Origin: Rhizobium phaseoli
GTDB taxonomy: Bacteria; Pseudomonadota; Alphaproteobacteria; Rhizobiales; Rhizobiaceae
DNA: 64,000 nt
Direction of reading: 5' to 3'
NCBI RefSeq assembly: GCF_003985125.1
Contig: NZ_ML133570.1
Span: forward strand, 248,001-312,000
This document shows positions 19,133 through 28,186 of the stretch, piece by piece. Position numbers and translations under genes: made by a program. The notes beneath the pieces were generated by a model. That model ran no database searches. It saw nothing but the letters and a program-made list of their open reading frames with translations, and was not told the DNA's origin. The number at the start of each line of letters is the position of its first letter. Position 1 is the first letter of the stretch.

Positions 19133-19771
19133 TCAAGCTTTGAGCGCTGCCGCTTCTGCCGCGAGCTTGGTGATCCCCGCCCAATCGCCGGCAGCGACCA
19201 GTTCCTTCGGCGCCACCCAGGAGCCGCCGACGCAGATGACGTTCGGCAGCGACAGATAATCATTGGCATTTTTCAGCGAAATGCCGCCGGTCGGGCAGAA
19301 CAGCGTGCCGGCAAGGGGTGAGGAAAGCGCCTTGAGATAGGCAGCACCGCCGGCCTGCTCGGCAGGGAAGAATTTCAGCACCTGGTAGCCTTCCTCTCGC
19401 AACGCCATGACCTCGCTGGCGGTGGCAGCTCCCGGAAGCAGAGGCACGTCGGAATCGGCAGCGGCATCGAGCAGTTCCTGCGTCGTGCCCGGGCTGACGA
19501 TGAACTTGGAACCGGCCTCGACGGCGGCTTCCCAGTGCGCGGCATTCAGGATCGTACCGGCGCCGACCTCGGCGCCCTCGACCTCGGCGGCGACGGCGCG
19601 CACGGCCTCGAGGGCGGCCGGCGTGCGCATGGTGATCTCAATTGCCTTCAGGCCGCCCGCGACGAGTGCACGGGCCAGCGGCACCGCCGACTTGGCATCA
19701 TCGACGATCAGGACCGGGACAACGGGCTGGAGTTTCAGGATGGAAAGGAGTTTCTCTGTTTTCTCGCCCAT
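19133..19771 (-). CDS. eda: 2-dehydro-3-deoxy-phosphogluconate aldolase (KDPG aldolase)
   Basis: Eda splits KDPG into pyruvate and glyceraldehyde 3-phosphate, the last step of the Entner-Doudoroff pathway, the main sugar route in rhizobia. The 212-residue chain has the Schiff-base lysine K133 in LKFFPAE and the catalytic E45 in IEITMRTP, the same numbers as in E. coli Eda. SPGTTQE and PTGGIS phosphate-binding loops are also present. ATG at 19771 has AAGGAGG ten bases upstream. It is monocistronic, ending in a strong hairpin, and diverges from the CYTH gene. Confidence 0.95.
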   Translation of the reverse strand: MGEKTEKLLSILKLQPVVPVLIVDDAKSAVPLARALVAGGLKAIEITMRTPAALEAVRAVAAEVEGAEVGAGTILNAAHWEAAVEAGSKFIVSPGTTQELLDAAADSDVPLLPGAATASEVMALREEGYQVLKFFPAEQAGGAAYLKALSSPLAGTLFCPTGGISLKNANDYLSLPNVICVGGSWVAPKELVAAGDWAGITKLAAEAAALKA

Positions 19772-19926
19772 GGTCGCACGACCTCCTTGAAACGATTGAA
19801 ATTGTCTCCCGAATAACGCCACCGCCGGACCTTGTCGAGATAAAACCAGGCCGCATGTTAAGATGGGTAGGAAATGCGTGGAAATTGGTCTACCGTGCAG
19901 TGATCGTCACAAAAGGTTCACTGATT

Positions 19927-20415
19927 ATGGCGAAAGAGATCGAGCGGAAGTTCCTGGTACGCGCCGATGGATGGCGGTCCGCCGTCGAAACGAAGTCTGT
20001 TCTCAGGCAGGGTTACATTGCCTCGATGGACGATCGTTCCGTCCGGGTGCGCACCCTCGACGGCAGGAATGCGAAGCTGACGGTCAAGATCGGTCGCAGC
20101 GCCATCACTCGTGACGAATTCGAATATGACATTCCGATCGCCGATGCCGAAGAGCTGCTGCAGAACGCAATCGGCGTCGTCATCGAGAAAACGCGCTACC
20201 GGGTTCCGCATCAGGGCTTCATCTGGGAGGTCGACGTCTTTGCCGGCGAGCACCGCGGACTTGTCATCGCCGAGGTCGAGATGACGTCGGAGACCGACGA
20301 CCCGGCCCTGCCCAGCTGGCTAGGCCGCGAGGTAACCGGCGATTTCCGCTATTCCAACCAGGCCCTTGCCACAGAATATGGGCACCACAGGCATGGCCTA
20401 TCGCATACGGCCTGA
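19927..20415 (+). CDS. CYTH-domain triphosphate tunnel metalloenzyme
   Basis: A 162-residue single CYTH domain. The signature ExExK is at residues 4-8 (EIERK), and alternating basic and acidic strands (RVRTLDGRNAKLTVKIGRS, EVDVFAGEHRGLVIAEVEM) form the expected tunnel. CYTH enzymes hydrolyse triphosphates such as inorganic tripolyphosphate or thiamine triphosphate, or bind polyphosphate. The next gene encodes a separate CHAD domain and starts 23 bases inside this one; in many bacteria the two domains are fused in one protein (YgiF type). Confidence 0.92.
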   Translation: MAKEIERKFLVRADGWRSAVETKSVLRQGYIASMDDRSVRVRTLDGRNAKLTVKIGRSAITRDEFEYDIPIADAEELLQNAIGVVIEKTRYRVPHQGFIWEVDVFAGEHRGLVIAEVEMTSETDDPALPSWLGREVTGDFRYSNQALATEYGHHRHGLSHTA

Positions 20416-21301
20416 CGCCGATTTCACCCGCGAATTCCACAGCGTTGCGAAGGAGCAGTTGGCTGAAGCGGTCACAGTTCTCGAGGAGAGACCGGATGGC
20501 GCGCATGAGGCGATCCATTCCTTTCGCAAGAACCTGAAGCGGCTGCGCTCGCTCTATCGGCTCGTAGCCCACGAGGTGCCGGATTTCCAGGCCCGTGAGA
20601 ATGAACGCCTGCGCGACGCAGCCCGGTCGCTTTCGCCGATCCGGGACGCCAATGCGCTCGTCGGCACCGCCCAGTACCTGCAGGCAACGGCTCGCGAGGA
20701 AGAAGAGAACGAGGCGCTCGGCCGCATCGTCGCCATCCTCGAAGGGCGCCGCGACTGGATGGCAGAAGCCGAAAGCGGCCTGGAACAGAGACTGGTGGAA
20801 ATCTCGGACGCTTTGAACGAGGCGATCGGTTGCCTGGATGAGGTGTCCTTCGCCGGCGGCCATCGCAAGAATGCCCGCATGCTGGGCAAAAGCTGGCGTC
20901 GTACCGCGCGGAAGGCGAAGGCTGCCCTTGGCGCCTGCCACGGCGAGGCATCGGCCGGCGATTTCCACGACCTGCGCAAGCGCACGTATGACTACCGGCT
21001 CTATCATTCCCTCCTGCGCGACGTCTGGCCGGGCGCGATGCAGGCCAAACGCGATGCGGCCAAGGAGCTTGTCGAGGATCTCGGCCACATCCACGATCTC
21101 GCCGTACTCTCTGAACTGGTCGAGGCAGAACCCCAGCTCTTCACCCGCAACGATGATCTGGCCCACCTGCTCGACGCCATCATCTTCCGCCAGCAGGAAG
21201 ACCGACGGCAAGCGCTCGTCACAGCCGAGGCCGTCTTCGCCGACGATCCAGACGAGGAAGCCGAGCGTATCGAACTCCTCTGGCTGACGGCCGCAGGTTG
21301 A
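20393..21301 (+). CDS. CHAD-domain protein (polyphosphate-binding fold)
   Basis: A 302-residue helical CHAD protein. Conserved histidine-containing helices are [36 protein letters not shown] and [10 protein letters not shown], which give the basic surface by which CHAD domains bind inorganic polyphosphate. ATG at 20393 ([11 protein letters not shown]) matches the family N-terminus; an in-frame ATG at 20378 is possible. It overlaps the CYTH gene by 23 bases, and its stop overlaps an ATG at 21301 belonging to the frame of the next gene, so all three may be one transcript. Confidence 0.9.
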   Translation: MAYRIRPDADFTREFHSVAKEQLAEAVTVLEERPDGAHEAIHSFRKNLKRLRSLYRLVAHEVPDFQARENERLRDAARSLSPIRDANALVGTAQYLQATAREEEENEALGRIVAILEGRRDWMAEAESGLEQRLVEISDALNEAIGCLDEVSFAGGHRKNARMLGKSWRRTARKAKAALGACHGEASAGDFHDLRKRTYDYRLYHSLLRDVWPGAMQAKRDAAKELVEDLGHIHDLAVLSELVEAEPQLFTRNDDLAHLLDAIIFRQQEDRRQALVTAEAVFADDPDEEAERIELLWLTAAG

Positions 21302-21357
21302 TGAGGCCATTTGGGAAGGCAATTGCGCCGCTCGCCGATTTTCTGTATTTCCCGCGC

Positions 21358-22287
21358 ATGACCGACAGCCTGACACACACCGGCCCGTTCCTCGTAGCGG
21401 CGCTCTACCATTTCGTTTCCGTGCCGCGCTTTGCGAGCTTGCAGGCGCCGTTGCAGGCGCTTTGCGAAGAGAACGGCGTCAAGGGAACGCTGCTTCTGGC
21501 GCATGAAGGCATCAACGGCACGATCGCGGGACCGGATGCCGGCATAGGCGCCGTGCTCGCCTTCCTGCGTGCCCAGCCGGAATTTGCGGGCCTGGAGCAC
21601 AAGGAAAGCCGGGCGTCGAAAATGCCTTTCCTGCGTCTGAAGGTGAAGCTGAAGAAGGAAATCGTCACCATGGGCGTCGAAGACATCGACCCCAACAAGG
21701 TGGTCGGCACCTATGTGGCGCCTCAGGACTGGAACGCGCTGATTTCCGATCCCGATACGATCGTCATCGACACCCGCAACGACTACGAAACGGCGATCGG
21801 CACGTTTCGCGGCGCGCTCGACCCGAAGACAAAGACGTTCCGCGAATTTCCGGATTGGGTGCGCGGCAATACCGGCCTGCACAACAAGCCGAAGATCGCC
21901 ATGTACTGCACCGGCGGCATACGCTGCGAGAAGGCAACGGCCTTCATGAAGGCTGAGGGCTTCGACGAAGTCTATCATCTCAAGGGTGGCATTCTGAAAT
22001 ATCTGGAGGACGTACCGCAGGAGGAAAGCCTCTGGGACGGCGCCTGCTTCGTGTTCGATGAACGCGTCTCCGTTGAGCATGGGCTGAAGGAAGGTGAGCA
22101 CCGGTTGTGCCACGCCTGCCGCAACCCGATCACTTCAGAGGAAATCACCTCGCCGCTCTACGAGGAAGGTGTTTCCTGCAGCCACTGCTATCACACGCGC
22201 TCGGAAGAAGACCGGCTTCGCTACCGTCAGCGGCAGCATCAGATCGCCCTGGCAAGAAAACGCGGCAGGCGGCATATCGGCAGTTGA
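21358..22287 (+). CDS. trhO: tRNA uridine(34) hydroxylase, rhodanese family
   Basis: TrhO (YceA) oxidises uridine 34 of certain tRNAs to 5-hydroxyuridine using O2. The 309-residue protein has an N-terminal acylphosphatase-like domain, a rhodanese domain with active-site loop CTGGIRCEK (C184, C190), and a C-terminal part with paired cysteines (CHACRN, CSHCYH) that may bind zinc. ATG at 21358 ([15 protein letters not shown]) is chosen from the family N-terminus; an in-frame ATG at 21301 overlapping the CHAD stop is the alternative. It probably shares a transcript with the CYTH and CHAD genes. Confidence 0.92.
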   Translation: MTDSLTHTGPFLVAALYHFVSVPRFASLQAPLQALCEENGVKGTLLLAHEGINGTIAGPDAGIGAVLAFLRAQPEFAGLEHKESRASKMPFLRLKVKLKKEIVTMGVEDIDPNKVVGTYVAPQDWNALISDPDTIVIDTRNDYETAIGTFRGALDPKTKTFREFPDWVRGNTGLHNKPKIAMYCTGGIRCEKATAFMKAEGFDEVYHLKGGILKYLEDVPQEESLWDGACFVFDERVSVEHGLKEGEHRLCHACRNPITSEEITSPLYEEGVSCSHCYHTRSEEDRLRYRQRQHQIALARKRGRRHIGS

Positions 22288-22330
22288 GCCTGTTCCTGTC
22301 GGACGGGCTTGCGGTCTGCGAATTTCTCTG

Positions 22331-24544
22331 TCAGGCCGCGCCGAGACGGCGCCGGGTCGACGGCGCCGCAGCACGAAGCTCGTTGAGCATGTCGGTAATT
22401 CGCTCGGCCACCATGGGTTTTCCGAACAAGTAACCTTGCAGGCAGTCGCAGCCGAACAGGCGCATGGCGACCGCCTGTCCCTCGGTCTCGATGCCTTCGG
22501 CTGTCACCGGGATATCGAGCGAGCGGGCAAGCGCCACCGTCGCCTGCAGCATTTCGCGCTGGCGCTTGTCCTCGTTGACGCCCATGACCAGCGAGCGGTC
22601 GATCTTGATGCGGTCGAAGCCGAACTGCCGGAGATATCCGATCGAGGAGAAGCCGGAACCGAAGTCGTCGAGCGCCACTTTCACTCCCAGCCCCTTCAGC
22701 CGTTCGATCGACTGGCGGGTACGCTGCGGATTCTGGATCATGTAACCTTCGGTGATCTCCAGCGTGATGCGGCTGGCTTCGATCTCCGTCTGCTTCAAGA
22801 CGTAGCGCACATAGTCGGTGAAGGCGGGATTGCGGAACTGACCGGGCGAGACATTGACCGAGACGTTGAGTTCCGGCCATTGTTTGGCCGTCTCGCAGGC
22901 TTTGCGCAGCACGAACAGGCCGAGCGATTCGATCAGGCCGCTGGTCTCGGCGATCGGAATGAATACTTCGGGCGAAACCGGGCCGTGGCCCGGGCGGTTC
23001 CAGCGCACCAGCGCCTCGACGCCGGTCAGCGCCTGCGTGGCTGCATCGACCAGTGGCTGATAGGCGAGCGTCAGGTCGCCGCTTTCGATGGCGATCCTGA
23101 GATCGAGCTCCAGCGCATTGCGCTGCTCCCGGTCCGCATCCATCGACGGATCGTAAAGCGTCATGCGCGCGCGGCCAGCCTCCTTCGCCTTGTACATGGC
23201 CAAATCGGAGCGCCGCACCAGTTCTTCGCGGTCGATTGCGCCAGCAGGCGACATGGCGATACCGATGCTGGCGCCGACGACGACGACGCGGCGGCCGATC
23301 TCCAGCGGTTCGACGAGGAAATCCAGGATCTGCTCGGAAAGCTGTAGCGCGGCGGCATTCTCGCCATCGGAGAGAAAGGCGATCGCAAATTCATCGCCGC
23401 CGATGCGGGCGAGCACCGCGCCTTGTGGGATCAACACCTTGAGCCCGGCCGCGACCGCCCGGATCAACTGGTCGCCGGTGCCGTGTCCATAACTGTCATT
23501 GACTTCCTTGAAACCGTCGAGGTCGAGGTAGAGGAGCAGCACGTTGCGCTTGCTCTGGCGGGCTTCGGCGACGAAGCGGTCGACAGCGAGCCCGAGGCCG
23601 TCGCGATTGGACAACCCGCTCAGCCTGTCGCGCAGCGCCTCCTCGCGGGCGCTGTTTTCCTCCGCCTTCAGGCGGCGGCCAGCGAGCCAGCCGATGGCGA
23701 GCAGCACCATGAAGAACATGCCGACCAGACCGAGAGCCTCGATGACCATCGGCCGCACCTGGGCATAGGCCACATCCCCCGGTGAGCGCGAGGTCCAGAC
23801 GAGCTTGCCGAGCGTTGCCCCGAGCGGATCGACGATGGACACGAGATAATCGGCTTTGAACGTTGCCGGCGCCAGCCTCAATCCGCCGATAACATAGGTC
23901 TGGCCGAGCGCGCTCACCCGGTCGTCATCGAGATGGCGGGCGAAGATGAGATAGCGGTGTTGGCCGGCGGGCACGTCGAGCGCTCCGGATTTTTGCCGTA
24001 CCAGCGCCACGCCGGCAGCGGCAATCCCCCGTTTGGTGCGGACGAAACCGACGGCCTGCGGCCTGTCCGCCGAGCCGGCCGCTTTGACCGTGTCGAGCAG
24101 CTTCCAGAGAGAAGGCGCGAAGAAATCTGTGAGCGACTCCTCCATCGGCTTGCCATCGCGATAGGCGATGATCGAATTCTTTGTATCGTCGATGACGATC
24201 GCCATATCGAAAAGCGAGCTGTTGACCGACATCTCGCCATAATTGCTGACCGTCCACGCCATTCCGTCAGGTGTGTAAACGTTGGCGGCGGCGTCGTCCC
24301 AAGCGGCATAATCGTCGAGCGTCGCCCCGAGTTGATCCTCGAAGGTCTTCAGCGCGCCGACCGTCGTTTCACGCGAGCGCTCGTCATCAAGGACATTGGC
24401 ATTTTCAGCGACGCGTTCGATTGCTGTCAGCACCATGATGGTTGCGACCGCGACAATGACTGCAAAGGAGAACAAGACACCAGTAACGGTGATGTGACGG
24501 CCTACTCCCAATCCCCTGCCCTGCAATTTTCCGAGTATCTGCAT
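22331..24544 (-). CDS. CHASE4-GGDEF-EAL membrane protein (bifunctional c-di-GMP enzyme)
   Basis: A 737-residue inner-membrane signalling protein. Helix 1 spans about 20-40. A periplasmic CHASE4 sensor follows (about 45-265, with the typical DDYAAWDD), then helix 2 (about 268-289), a GGDEF domain with intact GGDEF at 382-386, and an EAL domain with intact EAL (510-512), DDFGSGFSS and EGIET motifs. Both the cyclase and the phosphodiesterase therefore look active. The inhibitory RxxD site before GGDEF is absent. The start has AGGGAG five bases upstream. It is transcribed towards trhO and lies 133 bases beyond the beta-glucosidase stop, room for its own promoter. Confidence 0.93.
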   Translation of the reverse strand: MQILGKLQGRGLGVGRHITVTGVLFSFAVIVAVATIMVLTAIERVAENANVLDDERSRETTVGALKTFEDQLGATLDDYAAWDDAAANVYTPDGMAWTVSNYGEMSVNSSLFDMAIVIDDTKNSIIAYRDGKPMEESLTDFFAPSLWKLLDTVKAAGSADRPQAVGFVRTKRGIAAAGVALVRQKSGALDVPAGQHRYLIFARHLDDDRVSALGQTYVIGGLRLAPATFKADYLVSIVDPLGATLGKLVWTSRSPGDVAYAQVRPMVIEALGLVGMFFMVLLAIGWLAGRRLKAEENSAREEALRDRLSGLSNRDGLGLAVDRFVAEARQSKRNVLLLYLDLDGFKEVNDSYGHGTGDQLIRAVAAGLKVLIPQGAVLARIGGDEFAIAFLSDGENAAALQLSEQILDFLVEPLEIGRRVVVVGASIGIAMSPAGAIDREELVRRSDLAMYKAKEAGRARMTLYDPSMDADREQRNALELDLRIAIESGDLTLAYQPLVDAATQALTGVEALVRWNRPGHGPVSPEVFIPIAETSGLIESLGLFVLRKACETAKQWPELNVSVNVSPGQFRNPAFTDYVRYVLKQTEIEASRITLEITEGYMIQNPQRTRQSIERLKGLGVKVALDDFGSGFSSIGYLRQFGFDRIKIDRSLVMGVNEDKRQREMLQATVALARSLDIPVTAEGIETEGQAVAMRLFGCDCLQGYLFGKPMVAERITDMLNELRAAAPSTRRRLGAA

Positions 24545-24677
24545 TATCGCTCCCTGACCATCCGACTTTGCCAGCCAAGGGTTCAGAAACGTTTAAGCAA
24601 CCGTCTGTTGCAGATTTCGTCGGCCTATTTTTTGCCGCCGGTCCAAGCCGACCGTGCGGCGCCGGCAGGCGTCGCGT

Positions 24678-26057
24678 TCAGAGCTGACTCGGCTTGTGAT
24701 TGCCTTTCGGAAATTGTGCCGCGAGGTCGCGATACCATTTGCCGCTCTTCTTCACCGTCCGCAGCTGTGTCTCATAATCGACATGGACGAGGCCGAAGCG
24801 CATGCGGTAGCCTTCCGCCCATTCGAAATTGTCCATCAGGCTCCAGGCGAAATAACCGCGCATCGGATAGCCGTCCTTGATGAGGCCGGCCACGACATCG
24901 AGATGGTCGCCAAGATAGTCGAGGCGCATCGTGTCTTCGACCTCGCCATCGGCGACACCTGTGTTGTCGCAGGCACCGTTCTCGGTGATGTAGCATTCCG
25001 GCAGATCGTAGCGGCGATAGAGATCCTCGACGAGGCGCTTCAAGCCCGGCGCATAGATTTCCCAGCCGATGTCGGTCTTGACGTCGCTTGCCAGCGGCAC
25101 TTTCACGGTCCAGGGAAAATCGCCCTTGCGGTCGGCATCGTCGGCCACGCGCTCCGGAGTGTAATAGTTCAGACCCCACCAGTCGAGCTTCTGGCTGATC
25201 AGCTTCATGTCATCGTCCTCGACGACAGGCATGCGGTCACCCAGCGCCTCGACGAATGCCTTGGGATATTCGCCCTTGAAGACCGGATCGAAGAAGGCGC
25301 CGTTGTGGAACTGATGCGCGCGCTCGGCGGCGGCGAGGTCGGCAGGGCTGGTGGAACCGGGAATGATCGACGCAGCGTTGAGCACAAGCCCGACCGGCAC
25401 GTTCGGGGCCTCCGAACGGATCGCTTCGACGCCGAGACCGTGGGCGAGGTTCATATAATGCATGGCGTGAAGGGCGGCCTGCATGTTGCGCTCTCCCGGC
25501 GCATGGATGCCGTAGAGGTGGCTGAGCCAGACGATGCACCAGGGTTCGTTGAAGGTCGCGACGGCGTCGAGACGATCGCCAAGGCGGCTGATCACCGTCT
25601 TGGCATAGCGCTGGAAGGCATAAGCGGTTGAGCGTGCCGTCCAGCCGCCGTCACCGGCAAGCAGCAGCGGCAGATCCCAATGGTAGAGCGTCGCGAAGGT
25701 CTTGATCCCGCGCGCCTTGCAGCCGTCGACGAGCCGGTCGTAGAAATCGAGGCCGGCCTCGTTCACCGGACCCGTGCCGTCGGGGATGATGCGCGGCCAG
25801 GCGATCGAGAAGCGATAGGCCTCGACGCCCATCTCCTTGATGAGATCGAGATCCTGCTCCAGCCGGTTATAATGATCGCAGGCAACGTCGCCATTATCGC
25901 GATTGTGGACGCGCCCGGGCATGTTGCAGAAAGCGTCCCAGATGGATGGCTTGCGCCCATCGGCCCTGCCGGCACCTTCGATCTGGAAGGCGGCGGTGGC
26001 GACGCCAAAGGTGAAATCGCCGGGAAAGCGGTCTGCAAGCGTCTTCGCATCGATCAT
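24678..26057 (-). CDS. GH1 beta-glucosidase
   Basis: A 459-residue glycoside hydrolase family 1 enzyme, cytoplasmic (no signal peptide). The acid/base glutamate is E171 in ATFNEPWC and the nucleophile E359 in YITENGAC. The N-terminal signature FTFGVATAAFQIEGA is complete. It would cleave beta-linked glucose or galactose from imported oligosaccharides or plant glycosides. It is monocistronic by spacing, with no transporter gene directly attached. Confidence 0.94.
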   Translation of the reverse strand: MIDAKTLADRFPGDFTFGVATAAFQIEGAGRADGRKPSIWDAFCNMPGRVHNRDNGDVACDHYNRLEQDLDLIKEMGVEAYRFSIAWPRIIPDGTGPVNEAGLDFYDRLVDGCKARGIKTFATLYHWDLPLLLAGDGGWTARSTAYAFQRYAKTVISRLGDRLDAVATFNEPWCIVWLSHLYGIHAPGERNMQAALHAMHYMNLAHGLGVEAIRSEAPNVPVGLVLNAASIIPGSTSPADLAAAERAHQFHNGAFFDPVFKGEYPKAFVEALGDRMPVVEDDDMKLISQKLDWWGLNYYTPERVADDADRKGDFPWTVKVPLASDVKTDIGWEIYAPGLKRLVEDLYRRYDLPECYITENGACDNTGVADGEVEDTMRLDYLGDHLDVVAGLIKDGYPMRGYFAWSLMDNFEWAEGYRMRFGLVHVDYETQLRTVKKSGKWYRDLAAQFPKGNHKPSQL

Positions 26058-26322
26058 CTGTAAATTCCCGTCTCTCAGCGTGTGAATGGATCGCTTAAGC
26101 CGGATTTAGCCAAGCCGGAAAACAAAGTACAGGTCCGGCAGCAGAAAACTGCAACGTTACAGTGAGCCGTGAAGCGGTGGCGTCTGCAGCATTTCGTCGC
26201 GTTCCACCGCCGCGATCTCCGACGCTGACCGCTCTCATAACGCGAACGTCAGAAGTCGTGACTTGCCGCCGCGCCCGCGATCACCGACACAGCCAAGACA
26301 CCGCAAATATGAAAGGAATCCG

Positions 26323-26724
26323 ATGCTGTCTTCGATCCATCTGCTGCAGCCGCACCTGCTGAGCCTGCTGCGTATCATCTCGTCGCTCGTGCTGTTCAGC
26401 TACGGCACGCAGAAGATCCTGCATTTTCCGGCCGCGGCAAGCGTGCCGCCGATGGGCTCGCTCTCCTGGATTGCCGGGCTGATCGAACTCACCCTCGGCT
26501 TTCTCGTCCTGATCGGATTCCAGACCCGCATCGCAGCCTTCGTACTGTCGGGCCTGATGGCCTTCGCCTATTTCATCGGCCATGCGGGAAAAAGCTTTTA
26601 TCCCGCGCAGAATGGGGGCGTCGCGGCAATCCTGTTCTGCTTCGTATTTCTTTATCTGGTGGCGGCAGGCGCCGGACCGCTCAGCGTCGACGGCCTGATG
26701 AAGCGCAACCGCGCTGCGGCCTGA
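26323..26724 (+). CDS. DoxX-family membrane protein
   Basis: A 133-residue protein with four hydrophobic helices and the DoxX-type opening LLSLLRIISSLVLFSYGTQK. AAGGA before ATG at 26323 supports the start. DoxX proteins are linked to thiol/oxidative stress or quinone systems, but functions vary; none is suggested by the neighbours. Confidence 0.87.
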   Translation: MLSSIHLLQPHLLSLLRIISSLVLFSYGTQKILHFPAAASVPPMGSLSWIAGLIELTLGFLVLIGFQTRIAAFVLSGLMAFAYFIGHAGKSFYPAQNGGVAAILFCFVFLYLVAAGAGPLSVDGLMKRNRAAA

Positions 26725-26809
26725 CGAAGGACGGACAAGCCGAGGCAGCCAATGGCCGCCTCGGCGTTTTCGCAGACTACGCCTGATTCCAGGCGCGGAT
26801 CGCCAAGCC

Positions 26810-27997
26810 TCAGAGCTTGACCCAGGCGCCGTTTTTCTTGGACGAGGCGACACAGGCCTCGACAAAGGCCACACCCTTCACGCCATCGTCAACCGTCGGA
26901 TAGACCACCGCCTTGTCGACCGCCTTCCCCTTCTTGTGGGCATTGATCGCATGCGCGGCTTCCGTATAGATCGTCGCGAAGGCTTCGAGGTAACCTTCCG
27001 GATGGCCTGACGGCACGCGCGTCACACGGCCGGCGGCCGCTCCGGCGCCAGCGCCGCCACGGGTGATCAGCCGCTTCGGCTCGCCGAACGGCGTGTACCA
27101 GAGGTAGTTCGGATCCTTCTGCGTCCATTCCAGCCCGCCCTTGCTGCCGTAGACGCGCACCATCAGGCCGTTCTCATGGCCAGGTGCTACCTGGCTGCAC
27201 CAGAGCATGCCCTTAGCCGGCTTCTCCGAGTCCTTCGGCTTGAAGCGCAGCATCACATGGGCATTGTCGTCCAGCCGGCGGCCGGGCACGAAACTGTCGA
27301 GATCGGCGGCCAGGCTGTCGAGTTCCAGGCCCGTGATGAAGGAAGCGAGATTATAGGCATGCGTGCCGATATCGCCTGTGGAGCCGCCGACGCCGGACTG
27401 GGCCGGATCGGTGCGCCAGGCCGCCTGCTTCTGACCGGTGTGTTCGACGGCTTCGGTCAGCCAGTCCTGCGGATACTCGGCCTGGACGACCCTGATATCG
27501 CCGAGTTCGCCGTTGGCGATCATCTCGCGCGCCTGGCGGACCATTGGATAGCCGGTGTAATTATGCGTCAGCACGAAGAGCGCGCCGCTCTCGTCGGCGA
27601 GCTTTTTCAGCTTCTTCGCATCGGCAAGGTTCGATGTCAGCGGCTTGTCGCAGATGACATGGATGCCGCGCTTCAGAAATTCCTTGGCCGCATCGTAATG
27701 CACATGGTTCGGTGTGACGATCGCCACCGCCTCGATGCCGTTCTTCAGCTTCGCCTCGCGGATCGCCATTTCGCGGTAGCTGGAATAGGTCCGCGACGGA
27801 TCGAGGCCGAGGTCGCGGCCGGACTGCACGGCCTTGTCAGGTGTCGACGACAGCGCCCCGGCGATGAGATCGTACTGATCGTCGATGCGGGCCGCGATCC
27901 GGTGCACCGCACCGATGAACGCGCCGGCGCCGCCGCCCACCATGCCGAGCCGGATGCGCGGCTCGCGGGTCTGTTCGGATGATGCTTCGATTGCCAT
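26810..27997 (-). CDS. Gfo/Idh/MocA-family dehydrogenase
   Basis: A 395-residue NAD(P)-dependent sugar/inositol dehydrogenase. The Rossmann motif is VGGGAGAFIG, and the Gfo/Idh/MocA lysine is in HVICDKPLTSN. The later phrase GGSTGDIGTHAYNLASF contains the expected aspartate and histidine. AGGAGG six bases before ATG at 27997 fixes the start. It is the last gene of a five-gene run: ATPase, permease, binding protein, TIM-barrel isomerase, dehydrogenase. Oxidising a ring hydroxyl to a keto group, followed by isomerisation, is a common logic for inositols and unusual sugars; the substrate is not known. Confidence 0.92.
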   Translation of the reverse strand: MAIEASSEQTREPRIRLGMVGGGAGAFIGAVHRIAARIDDQYDLIAGALSSTPDKAVQSGRDLGLDPSRTYSSYREMAIREAKLKNGIEAVAIVTPNHVHYDAAKEFLKRGIHVICDKPLTSNLADAKKLKKLADESGALFVLTHNYTGYPMVRQAREMIANGELGDIRVVQAEYPQDWLTEAVEHTGQKQAAWRTDPAQSGVGGSTGDIGTHAYNLASFITGLELDSLAADLDSFVPGRRLDDNAHVMLRFKPKDSEKPAKGMLWCSQVAPGHENGLMVRVYGSKGGLEWTQKDPNYLWYTPFGEPKRLITRGGAGAGAAAGRVTRVPSGHPEGYLEAFATIYTEAAHAINAHKKGKAVDKAVVYPTVDDGVKGVAFVEACVASSKKNGAWVKL

Positions 27998-28031
27998 TCT
28001 TGTCCTCCTGAAATTGAACTTGGTGCGGATG

Positions 28032-28166
28032 GGCCCCTCATCCGGCTGCCGCCACCTTCTCCCCGTTCTGACGGGGAGAAGGGGATATGCCGCGACCTCT
28101 CCGTCCCTCGCTAACGTCCCGCAAGGCACTCCCCGTCAGAACGGGGAGAGTGTTAGGGGAGGGGCA
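28032..28166. repeat. RIME-like intergenic palindromic repeat
   Basis: Two perfect hairpins, CTTCTCCCCGT-TCTG-ACGGGGAGAAG (28056-28081) and CTCCCCGT-CAGA-ACGGGGAG (28129-28148), lie in the gap between the isomerase and dehydrogenase genes. The left border GGCCCCTCATCCGGCTGCC is shared, with small changes, with the repeat at 35923. The form fits rhizobial intergenic mosaic elements. Confidence 0.8.
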
Positions 28167-28186
28167 GCCTCGCAACGTGCCTTATG

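Noticed and set aside
28032..28166. Repeated palindromes considered as a CRISPR array
   Set aside because: Only two dissimilar hairpins, no regular spacing and no cas genes. The same holds for 35923-36038.
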